Notes under the pieces: model-generated
Database searches by the model: none
What the model saw: the letters and a program-made list of their open reading frames with translations, nothing else
What the model was told of the DNA's origin: nothing
Shown here: piece by piece, positions 1 through 7,649 of the stretch
Position numbering within the stretch: the stretch's first letter is position 1
How the letters are laid out: the number at the start of each line of letters is the position of its first letter
Source: CAYQDR01 sp964416315
Lineage (GTDB): Bacteria; Methylomirabilota; Methylomirabilia; Rokubacteriales; DASRDR01
Reading direction: 5' to 3'
Length of the DNA: 64,000 nt
Assembly: GCA_964416315.1 (NCBI GenBank)
Contig: CAYQDR010000006.1
Coordinates: forward strand, 1-64,000
Program-made: the position numbers and the translations under genes

Positions 1-59
1 GTGCTATTCTCTCCCCGACTCCCAGCGACGGACAGAGTATAAGGACCCGCGGCGGCCGC

Positions 60-854
60 TTAGAAGTAGCCTGGGTCGCCAGGCAGGAGGATGCGCTCGC
101 GACCGGCGTCGCGCACGATCCGCGGCCGGATCGGCCGGATGTCCCGCCCGAGCGCGGCCGCGAGGACCGCGGCGACGCTCCCGTGCGGCGCGAGCGAGGC
201 CAGGACGCGCTGCGTGGGGACCGGGAGGACGAGCCGACCCGCGCCCTGCTCGGCCAGCGCCGCGGCCGGCGCGATCCAGGGCCACCCCACCACCTCCACG
301 CCGTCAGGCTCGGGCGCGGCGTCGGTGAAGGCGGCGGCGACGAAGAACCGGGTGTCGTAGCGGCGCGGGCGCTCCTCGGGCGTGATCCAGTGCGCCCAGT
401 AGGCCATGCGATCCGTGGCGAGCGTGAGGCTCTCGACCGCCAGCATCGCGGCGAACGCGCCCGGGGCCTTCCGGCAGCGGGCGCGATGGACGGCGAGCCG
501 CTCCCGCGCCCGCGCGTCGGGCGCGAAGGGGCTGCCGCCGCGGTCGTAGGCGAGGAGGAGGCCCGCCTCTTCGAACGCTTCGCGGAGCGCCGCGATCCAG
601 AAGCCGAGGGCCCGCTGGGGGGGCCACACGTCGGGCAGGGTCGCGGCGGCCTCCGCGGCCGTGAGGCCGCGGCACAGGCGCTCGCCATCGGGCGCGGCGT
701 CCGTCGCCTCGACACGCCCCCCGGGAAACGCGAAGGCGCCGGGCGACATCGGGCTCGCGGCGTGGCGCTCGAGGAGCAGGACCTCGATGCCGCTCGGCGC
801 GTCGCGGGCGGGCACGACTGTCGCGGCGTCGCGGGCGGAGACGGGCTCGGTCAC
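60..854 (-). CDS. Nudix hydrolase, NUDT19-like
   Basis: This 264-residue protein probably hydrolyses a nucleoside-diphosphate-linked substrate such as a CoA derivative. An FPGG motif lies at residues 43-46 and the helix part of the Nudix box, REAFEEAG, at 91-98. The two are separated by an insertion of about 40 residues, as in the NUDT19 (CoA diphosphatase-like) branch, where the classical Nudix box is split. The conserved glutamates of the REXXEE helix are present. The ATG start at 854 gives a complete N-terminus and the stop is TAA at 60-62. It stands alone, with divergent gene debris beginning at 921. The fold assignment is firm; the substrate is inferred from the family only. Confidence 0.85.
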   Translation of the reverse strand: MTEPVSARDAATVVPARDAPSGIEVLLLERHAASPMSPGAFAFPGGRVEATDAAPDGERLCRGLTAAEAAATLPDVWPPQRALGFWIAALREAFEEAGLLLAYDRGGSPFAPDARARERLAVHRARCRKAPGAFAAMLAVESLTLATDRMAYWAHWITPEERPRRYDTRFFVAAAFTDAAPEPDGVEVVGWPWIAPAAALAEQGAGRLVLPVPTQRVLASLAPHGSVAAVLAAALGRDIRPIRPRIVRDAGRERILLPGDPGYF

Positions 855-920
855 GCCGCGCCCGTGGCGCCGGACGGCGCCGTCACCGCTCGTGTATCAT
901 GGAGCCGCATCGGTGTCGCC

Positions 921-1051
921 ATGGCGCCCCTCGATCCTAACACCCTGGTCCAGGCCGCGAACCTCGTCGCGGATGGGGCCGCACCCATCCTGCCCGACCT
1001 CCTCGCCTCGCTCGCGGCGATCGGCCGCTCGATGCAGGAGGAGTTCGACCC
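921..1051 (+). pseudogene. N-terminal stub of an unidentified protein
   Basis: An ATG at 921 opens a frame whose first roughly 43 codons look like genuine protein (an amphipathic helix containing AANLVADGAA and LLASLAAIGR). The frame stops making sense at about 1045-1051, where an RND pump fragment begins in another frame. I do not recognise the parent family. A GAF or sensor-type N-terminus is possible from the style of the helix, but this is weak. A TATCAT box at about 896-901 just upstream could be its -10. It is the first of three fragments joined end to end. Confidence 0.35.
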
Positions 1052-2239
1052 ATGGGGGGCATCGTGGGGCGATTCCTCAACTCGTTCGGGCTGACGATGG
1101 CCTTCGCGATCCTCGTGTCAATGTTCGTCGCCTTCACGCTCACGCCCATGCTGGCAAGCCGCTGGCTCTCGATCGACCGGACCGCCCGGCACACCTCCAA
1201 GGAGTCCCGCGCGTTCCACGCCCTCGAGGCCGGCTACGCGCGGATCCTCGCCTGGTCGATGGCCCACCGGTGGGTGATCGTGGCGGCGTCGGTGGTCTCG
1301 TTGCTCTCCGTCGTCCCGCTCTTCTGGCTGGTCGGGAAGGACTTCCTGCCGAAGAACGACGAGGCGCAGTTCGAGGTCGGCTTTCGCGCCCCCGAGGGCA
1401 CCACGGTCGAGCAGACGGAGCTGATCGGCACCCGCATCGGCCGCGAGGTGCGCCGGCTCCCGGGCGTCCTCTACACGATCACGCTCGTGGGCAACGACGA
1501 CCGGCGCACGGCGAACCTCGGCGCGGTCTTCGTCAAGCTGGCCCCGGTGGAGGCGCGCCGCGAGAGCCAGTTCGCGCTCATGGAGCGGGTGCGCCGGGAC
1601 GTGCTCCCGACGTTCGAGCCGGAGCACCTCCGGACCAGCGTCTCCCAGGTCGCGGCCATCTCCGGCGGCGGGCTGATGAACAAGGAGGTCGCGTTCTTCG
1701 TCTCCGGCCCGGACCTCGAGCGGCTCGCCGAGTACTCGCGGCGGCTCACCGCGGCCCTCGAGCGGACGCCCGGCGCGGTGGACGTGGACACGACCCTGGT
1801 GCTCGGCAAGCCGGAGCTCGCGGTCCAGCTCGACCGGGCCAAGGCGGCCGAGCTGGGCGTCCAGGTCGCGGACGCGGCCGACACCCTGGGCGTCATGGTC
1901 GGTGGCCGCCAGGTCTCCACCTACAACGAGCGCGGCGAGCAGTACGAGGTGCACGCGCGGGCCGCGGGGCGAGCGCGCACCGACCCGGCCGCGCTCCGCC
2001 AGCTCGTCGTCCGGTCGAGCCGGCTCGGCGCCGTCACCCTCGAGCATGTGGCGCACTTCGAGGAGACGCAGGGACCCTCGCAGGTGGACCGCCTGGGCCG
2101 CCGGCGCGTGGTCACCGTGACCGCCAACATCCGGCCCGGCCACTCCCAGCAGGAGGCGCTCGACGCGCTCGAGAAGGAGATCCGGGCGATCCGGCCGGAT
2201 CCGGCCTACCGGTGGGGGACCGTTGGCACCTCGCAGGAG
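1052..2239 (+). pseudogene. RND efflux pump inner-membrane protein, internal fragment
   Basis: About 396 codons match the middle of an AcrB/MexB-type RND transporter. The segment begins inside TM4 (GRFLNSFGLTMAFAI), continues through LTPMLASRWL, the hydrophobic TM7-like segment and the second periplasmic porter domain, and ends at GTSQEMG. The usual N-terminal porter domain and the whole C-terminal transmembrane bundle are missing; a full pump has about 1,040 residues. No membrane fusion protein or outer-membrane channel gene is nearby. The fragment starts and stops abruptly at frame changes near 1050 and 2240, so it cannot form a working pump. It is a deletion remnant or an assembly join. 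Confidence 0.8.
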
Positions 2240-2244
2240 ATGGG

Positions 2245-2590
2245 GACCACCTCCGACCGCTCTTCGTGGCCGACACCCTCTGGGGCGTCGCGGCGGTGCT
2301 CTGGATCGTGACGGGCGTCCTGCGCGCGTTCGGCGGGCTCGAGAAGGGGACCCAGTTCTATCTCGCCTCGAGCCTGTTCTGGACGAAGCTGCCTGTTCGG
2401 GGCGGTCTTCGCCCTGGAGCTCTGGCCGATGCTGACGTTCATCCGCTGGCGGCGCGACCTGCGACGCGGCCGAGCACCCGACCTCTCGCGGGCACGAACC
2501 CTGTACGCGCTCAACCACGTCGAGCTGGCGCTGGTCATCGTGATCGTCTTCGTGGCCAGCTTCATGGCCTGCGGCTTCGAGCTCCGGTGA
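2245..2590 (+). pseudogene. DUF2214 family membrane protein, C-terminal fragment with frameshift
   Basis: Starting near 2245 the frame encodes LRPLFVADTLWGVAAVLW and RAFGGLEKG, which I recognise as the conserved core of DUF2214 predicted membrane proteins. At about 2390-2392 the frame shifts, as if two bases were lost. The protein then continues as LFGAVFALELWPMLTFI through a final transmembrane helix to a TGA at 2588-2590. The N-terminal membrane segment is absent and replaced by the RND fragment. A truncated 5' end plus an internal frameshift make this a pseudogene or an assembly artefact. Confidence 0.7.
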
Positions 2591-2644
2591 GCCTGCCGAC
2601 CGGTTCCCGGCTCCACCGGCGACGGGCCTCGCCGCGCCGGGCTC

Positions 2645-3499
2645 CTACGGTCCTTCGGTGATCTGCCGGCCCCGCCAGGCCACCGGGGGCGCCTCCCACC
2701 GGTAGGGCAGCTCGGCCTTACCCCCGGGCTCGGCGATCGCGCCGCCCGCGCCGAGCGCCGCCTCGAGCACGGCCCGCTGCTTCGCGCGGTTCCCCGGCTC
2801 GCCGAACATCGCGCCGCGCGGGAAGCGGACGTGGACCCAGCGCGGCGGCCGGATGCGCTCCATCCGCGCCGTGAAGTTCGCCATCGTGACCGTCGGGATC
2901 CCCCACGCCTCGATCTCCCGCGCGACCAGACCGCCGGTCTGGTGGCAGACGGGTCAGACGGGGACCACCAGGACGAAGTCCACGCCGTCCGCGGCCAGCG
3001 CGGCGGCGATCGCGGGCGCGGTCTCGGCCGCGACGTCGTGCGCGCGAGTCCGGTAGCCGACGACACTGAAGACCCGACGGCCGAGCCCCCCGAGCGCGCC
3101 CTCCCGGACGAGGTCGCGGAGGTGGTCGAGCGGCAGCACCACGTTCATGTCCGCGCGGGCGAGCTCCTGCGGGATGTGCGAATGGGAGACGTCGAGGTCG
3201 GCGAGGGCCGTGTCCGCGGGCAGCTCGACGATACGGGGGTCCCCCTCCTCGGTGTCCGCGAACGGCGCCTCCACGCCGCGGCAGTAGACCCCGGCCGTCG
3301 TGACCACGCCGAGCCGCGTCGCCGCGAGCGGCGTGCGGATCGGCGCCCACGGCGCCGCCTCGAAGGTGGGGAACGGGTAGGTCTTGAAGGCGGCCGCGTA
3401 TTCGTGCGCGCGGATGAGCGGCAGCGCTTCCGGCAGCCAGGCCTCGTACCGGGCCCGGAACTCCGCGATCCAGCTCGCGTCGGCGCGCGCCGTGGCCAT
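2645..3499 (-). CDS. Selenoprotein of the glycine/sarcosine/betaine/D-proline reductase B (GrdB/PrdB) family
   Basis: The reading frame from ATG at 3499 to TAG at 2645-2647 is continuous if the in-frame TGA at 2954-2956 is read as selenocysteine. That gives 284 residues with Sec at 182. The surrounding peptide is VLVVPV-U-PVCHQTGG, a UxxC redox motif preceded by a beta strand, as expected of the GrdB/PrdB family. The downstream part (MANFTARMERIRPP, FPRGAMFGEPGN) continues the same family without loss. The protein is much shorter than classical GrdB (over 400 residues) and resembles the short stand-alone selenoprotein-B-related proteins of soil bacteria, whose substrate is unknown to me. No grdA, grdC or prdA lies nearby, so glycine or proline reduction should not be assumed. 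It is divergent from ridA. Confidence 0.85.
2925..2943 (-). promoter_or_regulatory. SECIS-like hairpin downstream of the UGA at 2954-2956
   Basis: In the mRNA a perfect 8-bp stem (ACCAGACC with GGTCTGGT) closes a GGC triloop 19-21 nt after the first base of the UGA. This fits the bacterial SECIS pattern of a hairpin inside the coding region with a small apical loop carrying G in its first two positions, about 16-37 nt after the UGA. The stem also encodes HQTGGLV of the family motif, so part of the pairing could be codon-driven. Confidence 0.65.
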
Positions 3500-3502
3500 C
3501 GC

Positions 3503-3531
3503 TTGACACCCCCCGCGGCGCCCCCTAGGAT
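3503..3531 (+). promoter_or_regulatory. sigma70-type promoter of ridA
   Basis: TTGACA at 3503-3508 and TAGGAT at 3526-3531 are separated by exactly 17 bp, and the ridA ATG lies 62 bp downstream of the -10. The -35 begins three bases beyond the divergent selenoprotein start codon. Confidence 0.6.
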
Positions 3532-3593
3532 GGGGGCCGCCGTCCCGGCAATCCTAGCATTCACCCGGACGCGAGGCGCGAGGAGAGCAGACC

Positions 3594-4133
3594 ATGGGCG
3601 CGGAAGCCAGGCTCAAGGAACTCGGGATCGAGCTGCCGGAAGTCCCCAAGCCGATCGCGAACTACGTCCGGTCGGTGCGCGTCGGCACCCTCCTGTTCCT
3701 GGCGGGCCACGGGCCGCAGCGAGACGGCCGGCAGGTCTCGATCGGGAAGGTTGGCCGCGACCTGACCGTGGAGGAGGGGGCGCAGGCCGCGCGGCTCGTC
3801 GGGCTGAACCTCCTCGCCTCGACGCGCGAGGCCCTCGGGAGCCTCGACCGGGTCAAGCGGATCGTCAAGGTCCTCGGGATGGTGAATTCGGCCGACGGGT
3901 TCGGCGACCAGCCCAAGGTCATGAACGGCTTCTCGGACCTCATGGTCGAGGTCTTCGGAGAGGCGGGCCGCCACGCGCGCTCGGCGGTCGGGATGGCCGA
4001 GCTGCCGATGGGCATCTCGGTCGAGATCGAGATGATCGTCGAGGTGGCCGATGCCGGCGGAGCCCGCAAGGCGGCGCCCGCGCGGAAGGCGCCGAGCCGC
4101 CGGAGACGCCCGGCTGCCCGCCGGCGCCGATAG
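3594..4133 (+). CDS. RidA/YjgF family protein
   Basis: RidA-family proteins are small cytosolic trimers that hydrolyse reactive enamine/imine intermediates of amino-acid metabolism. Here the fold is seen from about residue 20 (NYVRSVRVGTLLFLAGHGPQ) through the central VKRIVKVLGMVNSADGF to the C-terminal strand GISVEIEMIVEV. The catalytic arginine of archetypal RidA is not obvious, so it may belong to a Rid subgroup with another role. The protein has 179 residues, longer than the usual 110-155, because of an Ala/Arg-rich basic tail after residue 150 that could bind nucleic acid or be disordered. The ATG at 3594 has a purine-rich site upstream. It has its own promoter and is convergent with the binding-protein gene to its right. 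Confidence 0.85.
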   Translation: MGAEARLKELGIELPEVPKPIANYVRSVRVGTLLFLAGHGPQRDGRQVSIGKVGRDLTVEEGAQAARLVGLNLLASTREALGSLDRVKRIVKVLGMVNSADGFGDQPKVMNGFSDLMVEVFGEAGRHARSAVGMAELPMGISVEIEMIVEVADAGGARKAAPARKAPSRRRRPAARRRR

Positions 4134-4232
4134 CCGCCTCCGGCTTCCAGCACCGCCCGTCCCCACGGCCCAGTACGTGCCGGCCGTGGTCGAGGTCGAC
4201 CTGGTCGTCGAGCTGGCGCCTCCGCCGCGGCG

Positions 4233-5048
4233 TCAGGGCGCCAGCAGCGGCGGCAACCGCTCCAGGGCCTCCGCGATCCGCGGGCCGTACCACGCGAGCA
4301 GCTTCCCGTCCACGAAGTGGACGCGTCCCGCCCGGATCGCGGGAATGTCGCGATGGGGCTCGAAGTCGGCGAGGTGGGCCTGCCGGAACCGGTAGGGCTC
4401 GTCGGGGAGCAGGATCACCTCGGGCGCGGCCGCGGCCACCTCCGCGAGCGTGACGGTCGGATAGCGCTCCGGCCGCTCCGCGAAGACGTTCGCCCCGCCG
4501 CAGACCGCGAGCATGTCGTGGACGTAGGTGTCGCGGCCGACGGTCATGTACGGCCCGCGCCAGATCGGGCAGAAGACGCGCACCGCCCGCCGCCCCGCGA
4601 GCCGCCCCCGCGTCTCCGCGTAGCGCCCCTCGAGGGTCGAGGCCAGCGCCGTCCCTTCCGCCGCGGCCCCCGTCACCTCGCCCAGCTCCCGGACGAGGCG
4701 GATCCCCTCCTCCACCGTGCGCGGATAGGTGACCCACACGGGGATCCCCCACTCGCGGAGCTGCTCGACGACCTCGCGGCGGTTCTCCTCGACGTTCGCG
4801 ACGACCAGGTCCGGCGCGAGCGACCGGATCTTCGCGAGGTCCGGGTCCTTCTCGCGCCCGACCTTCGGCTTCGCGGCCACCCGGGCCCGCGGCTCGGTTC
4901 AGAAGCGCGTGACGCCCGCGATCCGGTCGTCGAGGCCCAGGGCGAAGAGGAGCTCGGTGATGCTCGGGACCAGGGAGACGATCCGGGACGGGCGTGCGGG
5001 CAGCGCCACCTCCACCCCGCTCGCGTCGCGGCGGAGCGCGCCCGTCAC
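4233..5048 (-). CDS. BtuF-like helical-backbone metal/cobalamin-binding protein with in-frame UGA (candidate selenoprotein)
   Basis: From GTG at 5048 the frame runs to 4233 interrupted only by TGA at 4899-4901, codon 50. Both sides belong to the same protein. IVSLVPSITELLFALG is the start of the COG0614 (BtuF/FhuD) binding-protein fold. After the UGA, PKVGREKDPDLAKIRSLAPD, LVVANVEENRRE and VWVTYPRTVEE continue it without a gap. From memory, homologues read TRFC at this point, so UGA replaces a conserved Cys. Read through, the protein has 271 residues, normal for the family. There is no signal peptide, as in the cytoplasmic-type members. The GTG start overlaps the TGA of the upstream BON gene by 4 bp, giving translational coupling. 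If UGA terminates, two useless fragments result. Confidence 0.7.
4872..4891 (-). promoter_or_regulatory. SECIS-like hairpin downstream of the UGA at 4899-4901
   Basis: The mRNA can form CGCGG(G)CC paired with GGCCGCG: seven base pairs with one bulged G, closing a CGGGU loop 19-23 nt after the first base of the UGA. Loop size, position and a G in the second loop position fit the bacterial SECIS pattern. The high GC content makes chance hairpins common, so this is supportive rather than decisive. Confidence 0.45.
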
Positions 5049-5446
5049 GGAGCCTGCAGGACGAGCCGCGGCCTCACGCTCATCACCCCGGGGACCCCGA
5101 GCGCGGTCTCGATGGCCCGCGCCTGCTCGCGAAACGTCGGGACGGTGCCGCTGAGCGTGACCTGTCCCCCGCGGGCCTCGGCCTCGATGACGGCGTCCCG
5201 GAGCGCGGGATCGGTGGCGAGGGCGTGCTCGACGCGCGCCGCCAGCTCCCGATCGGCCGCCGCGGCGGGATCCACTACCGCGGGCGGCGCGGGCTCCGGC
5301 AGGCGAAGCGGCGCCGGCGGCGGGGGCGCAGGGGCGGCGCGGACCGGGTCGGCCGGCGGGGTCCCCGCGCACGCGGCGGTCAGGAACCCCGCGACCGCGG
5401 TGACGGCGCAGGCGCGGAGCCCTCTACGAAGGGCGCGAGATGACAC
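5045..5446 (-). CDS. BON-domain periplasmic protein or lipoprotein
   Basis: The 133-residue product begins with a basic, hydrophobic export signal ending around VAGFLTAACAG. The Cys could be a lipobox Cys, although the preceding residues are not a perfect match. A proline/alanine-rich linker (residues 28-58) leads to a BON domain: ARVEHALATDPALRDAVI, then EARGGQVTLSGTV, then the helix REQARAIETAL and the final strand VRPRLVL. BON domains attach to phospholipid or mediate envelope protein contacts. Its 5' end overlaps the 3' end of the preceding small membrane-protein gene by 23 bp, and its stop overlaps the start of the BtuF-like gene, so the three form one operon. Confidence 0.75.
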   Translation of the reverse strand: MSSRALRRGLRACAVTAVAGFLTAACAGTPPADPVRAAPAPPPPAPLRLPEPAPPAVVDPAAAADRELAARVEHALATDPALRDAVIEAEARGGQVTLSGTVPTFREQARAIETALGVPGVMSVRPRLVLQAP

Positions 5447-5816
5447 GCCGGCCCATCAGCTCCAGGATGAGGATGATGAGCATCGCGACGATGATGCTGA
5501 AGGCGACGAACGCCACGGTGCTGTTGCCGCCCGCGGCGAGCTCGTCGGCCCGGGCCGCCAGCTCCGCCCGCTCCGCGGGGGAGAGCCGCGCGAGGAGCGC
5601 AGCGGCGTCCGGCGGCGAGACCCCGAGGCGCACGAGCTGCTCCCGCACCAGCTCCGTCGCGAGCGTCGCCGCGTCGGAATCGCCCGGCGCCCCGTCGGCG
5701 CGAGCGGGCGGGAGCGGGGCCGCGGCCGCCGGGTGGGGAACGGCCGCCAGGGCCACGCCCCACGCGACGATCACGTAGACGAGCCAGTGTGCCCGGAGCA
5801 GCCGGTCGTGCAGCAT
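5424..5816 (-). CDS. PA2779-like small membrane protein
   Basis: The 130-residue product has a signal or TM segment near the N-terminus (WLVYVIVAWGVALAAV), a charged helical middle resembling PA2779 proteins (REQLVRLGVSPPDAAALLARL, here split as two helices) and a C-terminal TM helix (FVAFSIIVAMLIILILELMG). ATG 5816 was chosen because it places the signal at the very N-terminus; an in-frame ATG at 5888 would add 24 Arg-rich residues that look non-coding. PA2779-family proteins usually sit beside a PA2778-like peptidase, which is absent here. Function is unknown. Confidence 0.65.
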   Translation of the reverse strand: MLHDRLLRAHWLVYVIVAWGVALAAVPHPAAAAPLPPARADGAPGDSDAATLATELVREQLVRLGVSPPDAAALLARLSPAERAELAARADELAAGGNSTVAFVAFSIIVAMLIILILELMGRRVISRPS

Positions 5817-5901
5817 GCGCCCTCCTCTCGCTCGGGCCGTTCCACGCGCCAGCCCGCGCCGCGCGCGAAAGGGGGCGCGCGGTCGCATCGACGGAACGGC
5901 G

Positions 5902-6330
5902 CTAGTTCTTGCCCTTGCCCCTGCCCTTGCCCTTGGCGTGTCCCGGCGGCCCGCCGGCTCGCCCGGGCGGCCCGGCCTTCTTCAGGTGCCCCGGCGGAAT
6001 CCTGTAGAACTTCACCGGAACCACCACGATCGCGGGCGGGAGCTTCTCGACGACCACGTGGTGCCAGGGCCCCTTCCAGGACGGACCGGCGTACCAGAAG
6101 CCGCCGTGCGAGTAGTACCAGAGGTTCCCGTGGAAGAACAGGTCCACCTGGAGCGACGGCGCGTACCGAACCGTCGGGTATCCCGGGACCACGACCAGCG
6201 TCGGCGGCGCCGGCAGCACGATCGCCAGCGGCGGCGGCACGCCGATGTTGATGGTGACGTCGGCCGGGACCGCCACCGGCGCCAGCGCCGCGCTGGCCAG
6301 CACGAGCCCGGCGAGGAATCGGGCGTGCAT
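5902..6330 (-). CDS. Secreted proline/glycine-rich hypothetical protein
   Basis: The 142-residue product starts with a clear signal peptide (MHARFLAGLVLASAALAPVA). A hydrophobic proline-rich region follows, then aromatic repeats (FFHGNLWYYSHGGFWY) and a basic tail of Lys/Gly repeats ending GKGRGKGKN. Similar short exported proteins with WYY...GFWY patterns are common in proteobacterial genomes and have no assigned role. ATG 6330 puts the signal at the N-terminus. The tail is encoded by an imperfect 6-bp tandem repeat at about 5905-5940, which could be length-variable. It precedes the PA2779-like gene by 85 bp on the same strand. Confidence 0.6.
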   Translation of the reverse strand: MHARFLAGLVLASAALAPVAVPADVTINIGVPPPLAIVLPAPPTLVVVPGYPTVRYAPSLQVDLFFHGNLWYYSHGGFWYAGPSWKGPWHHVVVEKLPPAIVVVPVKFYRIPPGHLKKAGPPGRAGGPPGHAKGKGRGKGKN

Positions 6331-6479
6331 GCCACACCCTCCCAGGCGACCCGCTGGTTGTCCGATCCCCGACCGCGAGGGCGCGCGGCCCGGAGTCGCT
6401 CGAGCCACGCGCGACCTGCCTGCCTCCAATTATACGAAGCTCCGGGGCGCGGCCGCCACTTTCCAAGGGCCCGGGCGCG

Positions 6480-6889
6480 TCAGCCGCGGACCGTGATCAG
6501 GAGGACGCCGGCCAGCATGAGCGCCGCCGCGACGATCCGCGAGCCGCCGGCCTCCTCCTTGAGGACGAGGCTCCCCAGCCCCACCCCCATGAGGATCGAG
6601 ACCTGCCGGACCGCCGTGACGTAGCTCACCTGGCTGAAGGTGAACGCGTAGAGGATGAGGACGTAGGAGCCGTAGCGGAGGATGCCAGCGACGACGGCGA
6701 TCGCCGGCGCTTCGCGCACGAGCCCGCCCAGCCGCGCGCGGCGGGGCGGCAGCACCCAGAGCGTGAGGAGCCCGAGCTGGACCAGCTCCATCAGGTACAT
6801 GTAGCGAAGCGGGTGGACATGCTGGACCCCGTACTTGTCCACGACCGAGTAGAGCGAGATGCGCCCCCGCCGGCGGCGGCGCGGACACC
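6480..6889 (-). pseudogene. EamA/DMT-family transporter, C-terminal half only
   Basis: The segment encodes the second half of a ten-helix drug/metabolite transporter: ISLYSVVDKYGVQHVHP, a typical entry into the second EamA repeat, then about five transmembrane helices ending LMLAGVLLITVRG. The first EamA repeat (about 140 residues) is missing. Upstream of codon GTG 6842 the frame runs back through a row of Arg codons directly into the stop codon of the neighbouring gene at 6890. The gene therefore lost its 5' half at about 6860-6889. Half-size EamA proteins exist and dimerise, so residual function cannot be excluded, but the join looks like a deletion. Confidence 0.6.
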
Positions 6890-7159
6890 CTAGGAGGACC
6901 CGCGACCCCGGAGGTACCCCTCGACCGCCTGCTGCGCCCGCGTCTGGTAGTCGAGGATCAGGCGGCTCACCTCCGCCCAGCGCTGCGAGAGCTCGCGCGC
7001 CGTCTTGCTGTAGGCCTCCAGCGCGTCGGCGAGGCGTCGCGCGTCGCCGGCCGCCTGGGCGTCGCCGAGGGCCGCGGTGAGGGCCTGCAGCGCGTCCTCG
7101 CAGTCGGTGACGGAGACGCCGAAGATCTTGAGCAGCTTCCGGGTGGAGTCCTCCGCCAT
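6890..7159 (-). CDS. Small helical hypothetical protein
   Basis: This is an 89-residue, all-helical, acidic-basic protein with heptad-like spacing (CEDALQALTAALGDAQAAG, then ALEAYSKTARELSQRWAEV). It has no signal, membrane segment or recognisable domain. The ATG at 7159 lies one base from the stop of the upstream gene, so the two are co-translated. I do not recognise the family. A coiled-coil partner or phasin-like role is possible but unsupported. Confidence 0.5.
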   Translation of the reverse strand: MAEDSTRKLLKIFGVSVTDCEDALQALTAALGDAQAAGDARRLADALEAYSKTARELSQRWAEVSRLILDYQTRAQQAVEGYLRGRGSS

Positions 7160-7160
7160 C

Positions 7161-7649
7161 TCACTCCTCCGCGAGCTCGGGGACCGCCTGCCAGCGGGGC
7201 GGCCCTTCGGGCTTGAAGTTCTTCGTGTTCACGAAGTTCATCCCGTGGTGCAGGTTCATCTTGAACTTGCCGCCGCCGAACCGCTCCCGGAGGAACCCCT
7301 CGGGGTCCTCGAAGAACGGGCGCATCTCGTCGCCGCGGAGGCGGAGCAGCCGCTTGAACCGGATCGTCCCCATCCAGGGCTCCTGGACCATCAGCGTGCA
7401 CGAGAGGTCCGGCCAGAGGCGCGCCAGCTCCTCGAGGGTCTGCCGCGGGCTCGGGTTCGCGAGCCCGCACGCCTCGAGGCGCCTGTCCACGTACGGCTCG
7501 AGGAGCACCCACGCCCACGCGGGGATCAATGGATGCTCTGTTTTGCCGCCCCTACCAGTCACTTCGTCGATGCGGCCACTGACAGTAGCCAGCGGGCCGC
7601 GCCTTAGTGTCCCGCCACAACACACTGGGGAAGCCTCACAACCAGACAA
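7161..7649 (-). CDS. Hypothetical protein, probably 5'-truncated
   Basis: The recognisable protein body begins around IPAWAWVLLEPYVDRRLEA and continues through LARLWPDLSCTLMVQEP, RFKRLLRLRGDEMRPFFEDP and a basic His/Asn-rich end (KFKMNLHHGMNFVNTKNF). I do not know the family. The first roughly 40 residues, encoded at 7530-7649, look unlike the rest: the DNA is less GC-rich and overlaps the end of the PIN toxin gene. The original N-terminus was probably replaced when the toxin-antitoxin segment arrived. A GTG at 7562 is an alternative start. Confidence 0.45.
   Translation of the reverse strand: MSGCEASPVCCGGTLRRGPLATVSGRIDEVTGRGGKTEHPLIPAWAWVLLEPYVDRRLEACGLANPSPRQTLEELARLWPDLSCTLMVQEPWMGTIRFKRLLRLRGDEMRPFFEDPEGFLRERFGGGKFKMNLHHGMNFVNTKNFKPEGPPRWQAVPELAEE

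Noticed and set aside
2645..3499. Treating 2954-3499 and 2645-2884 as two separate genes
   Set aside because: They lie in the same frame separated only by one UGA, in the GrdB/PrdB redox motif with a SECIS-like hairpin.
5905..5940. CRISPR-like or tandem repeat array
   Set aside because: It is a short low-complexity Lys/Gly codon repeat inside a gene, without spacers.
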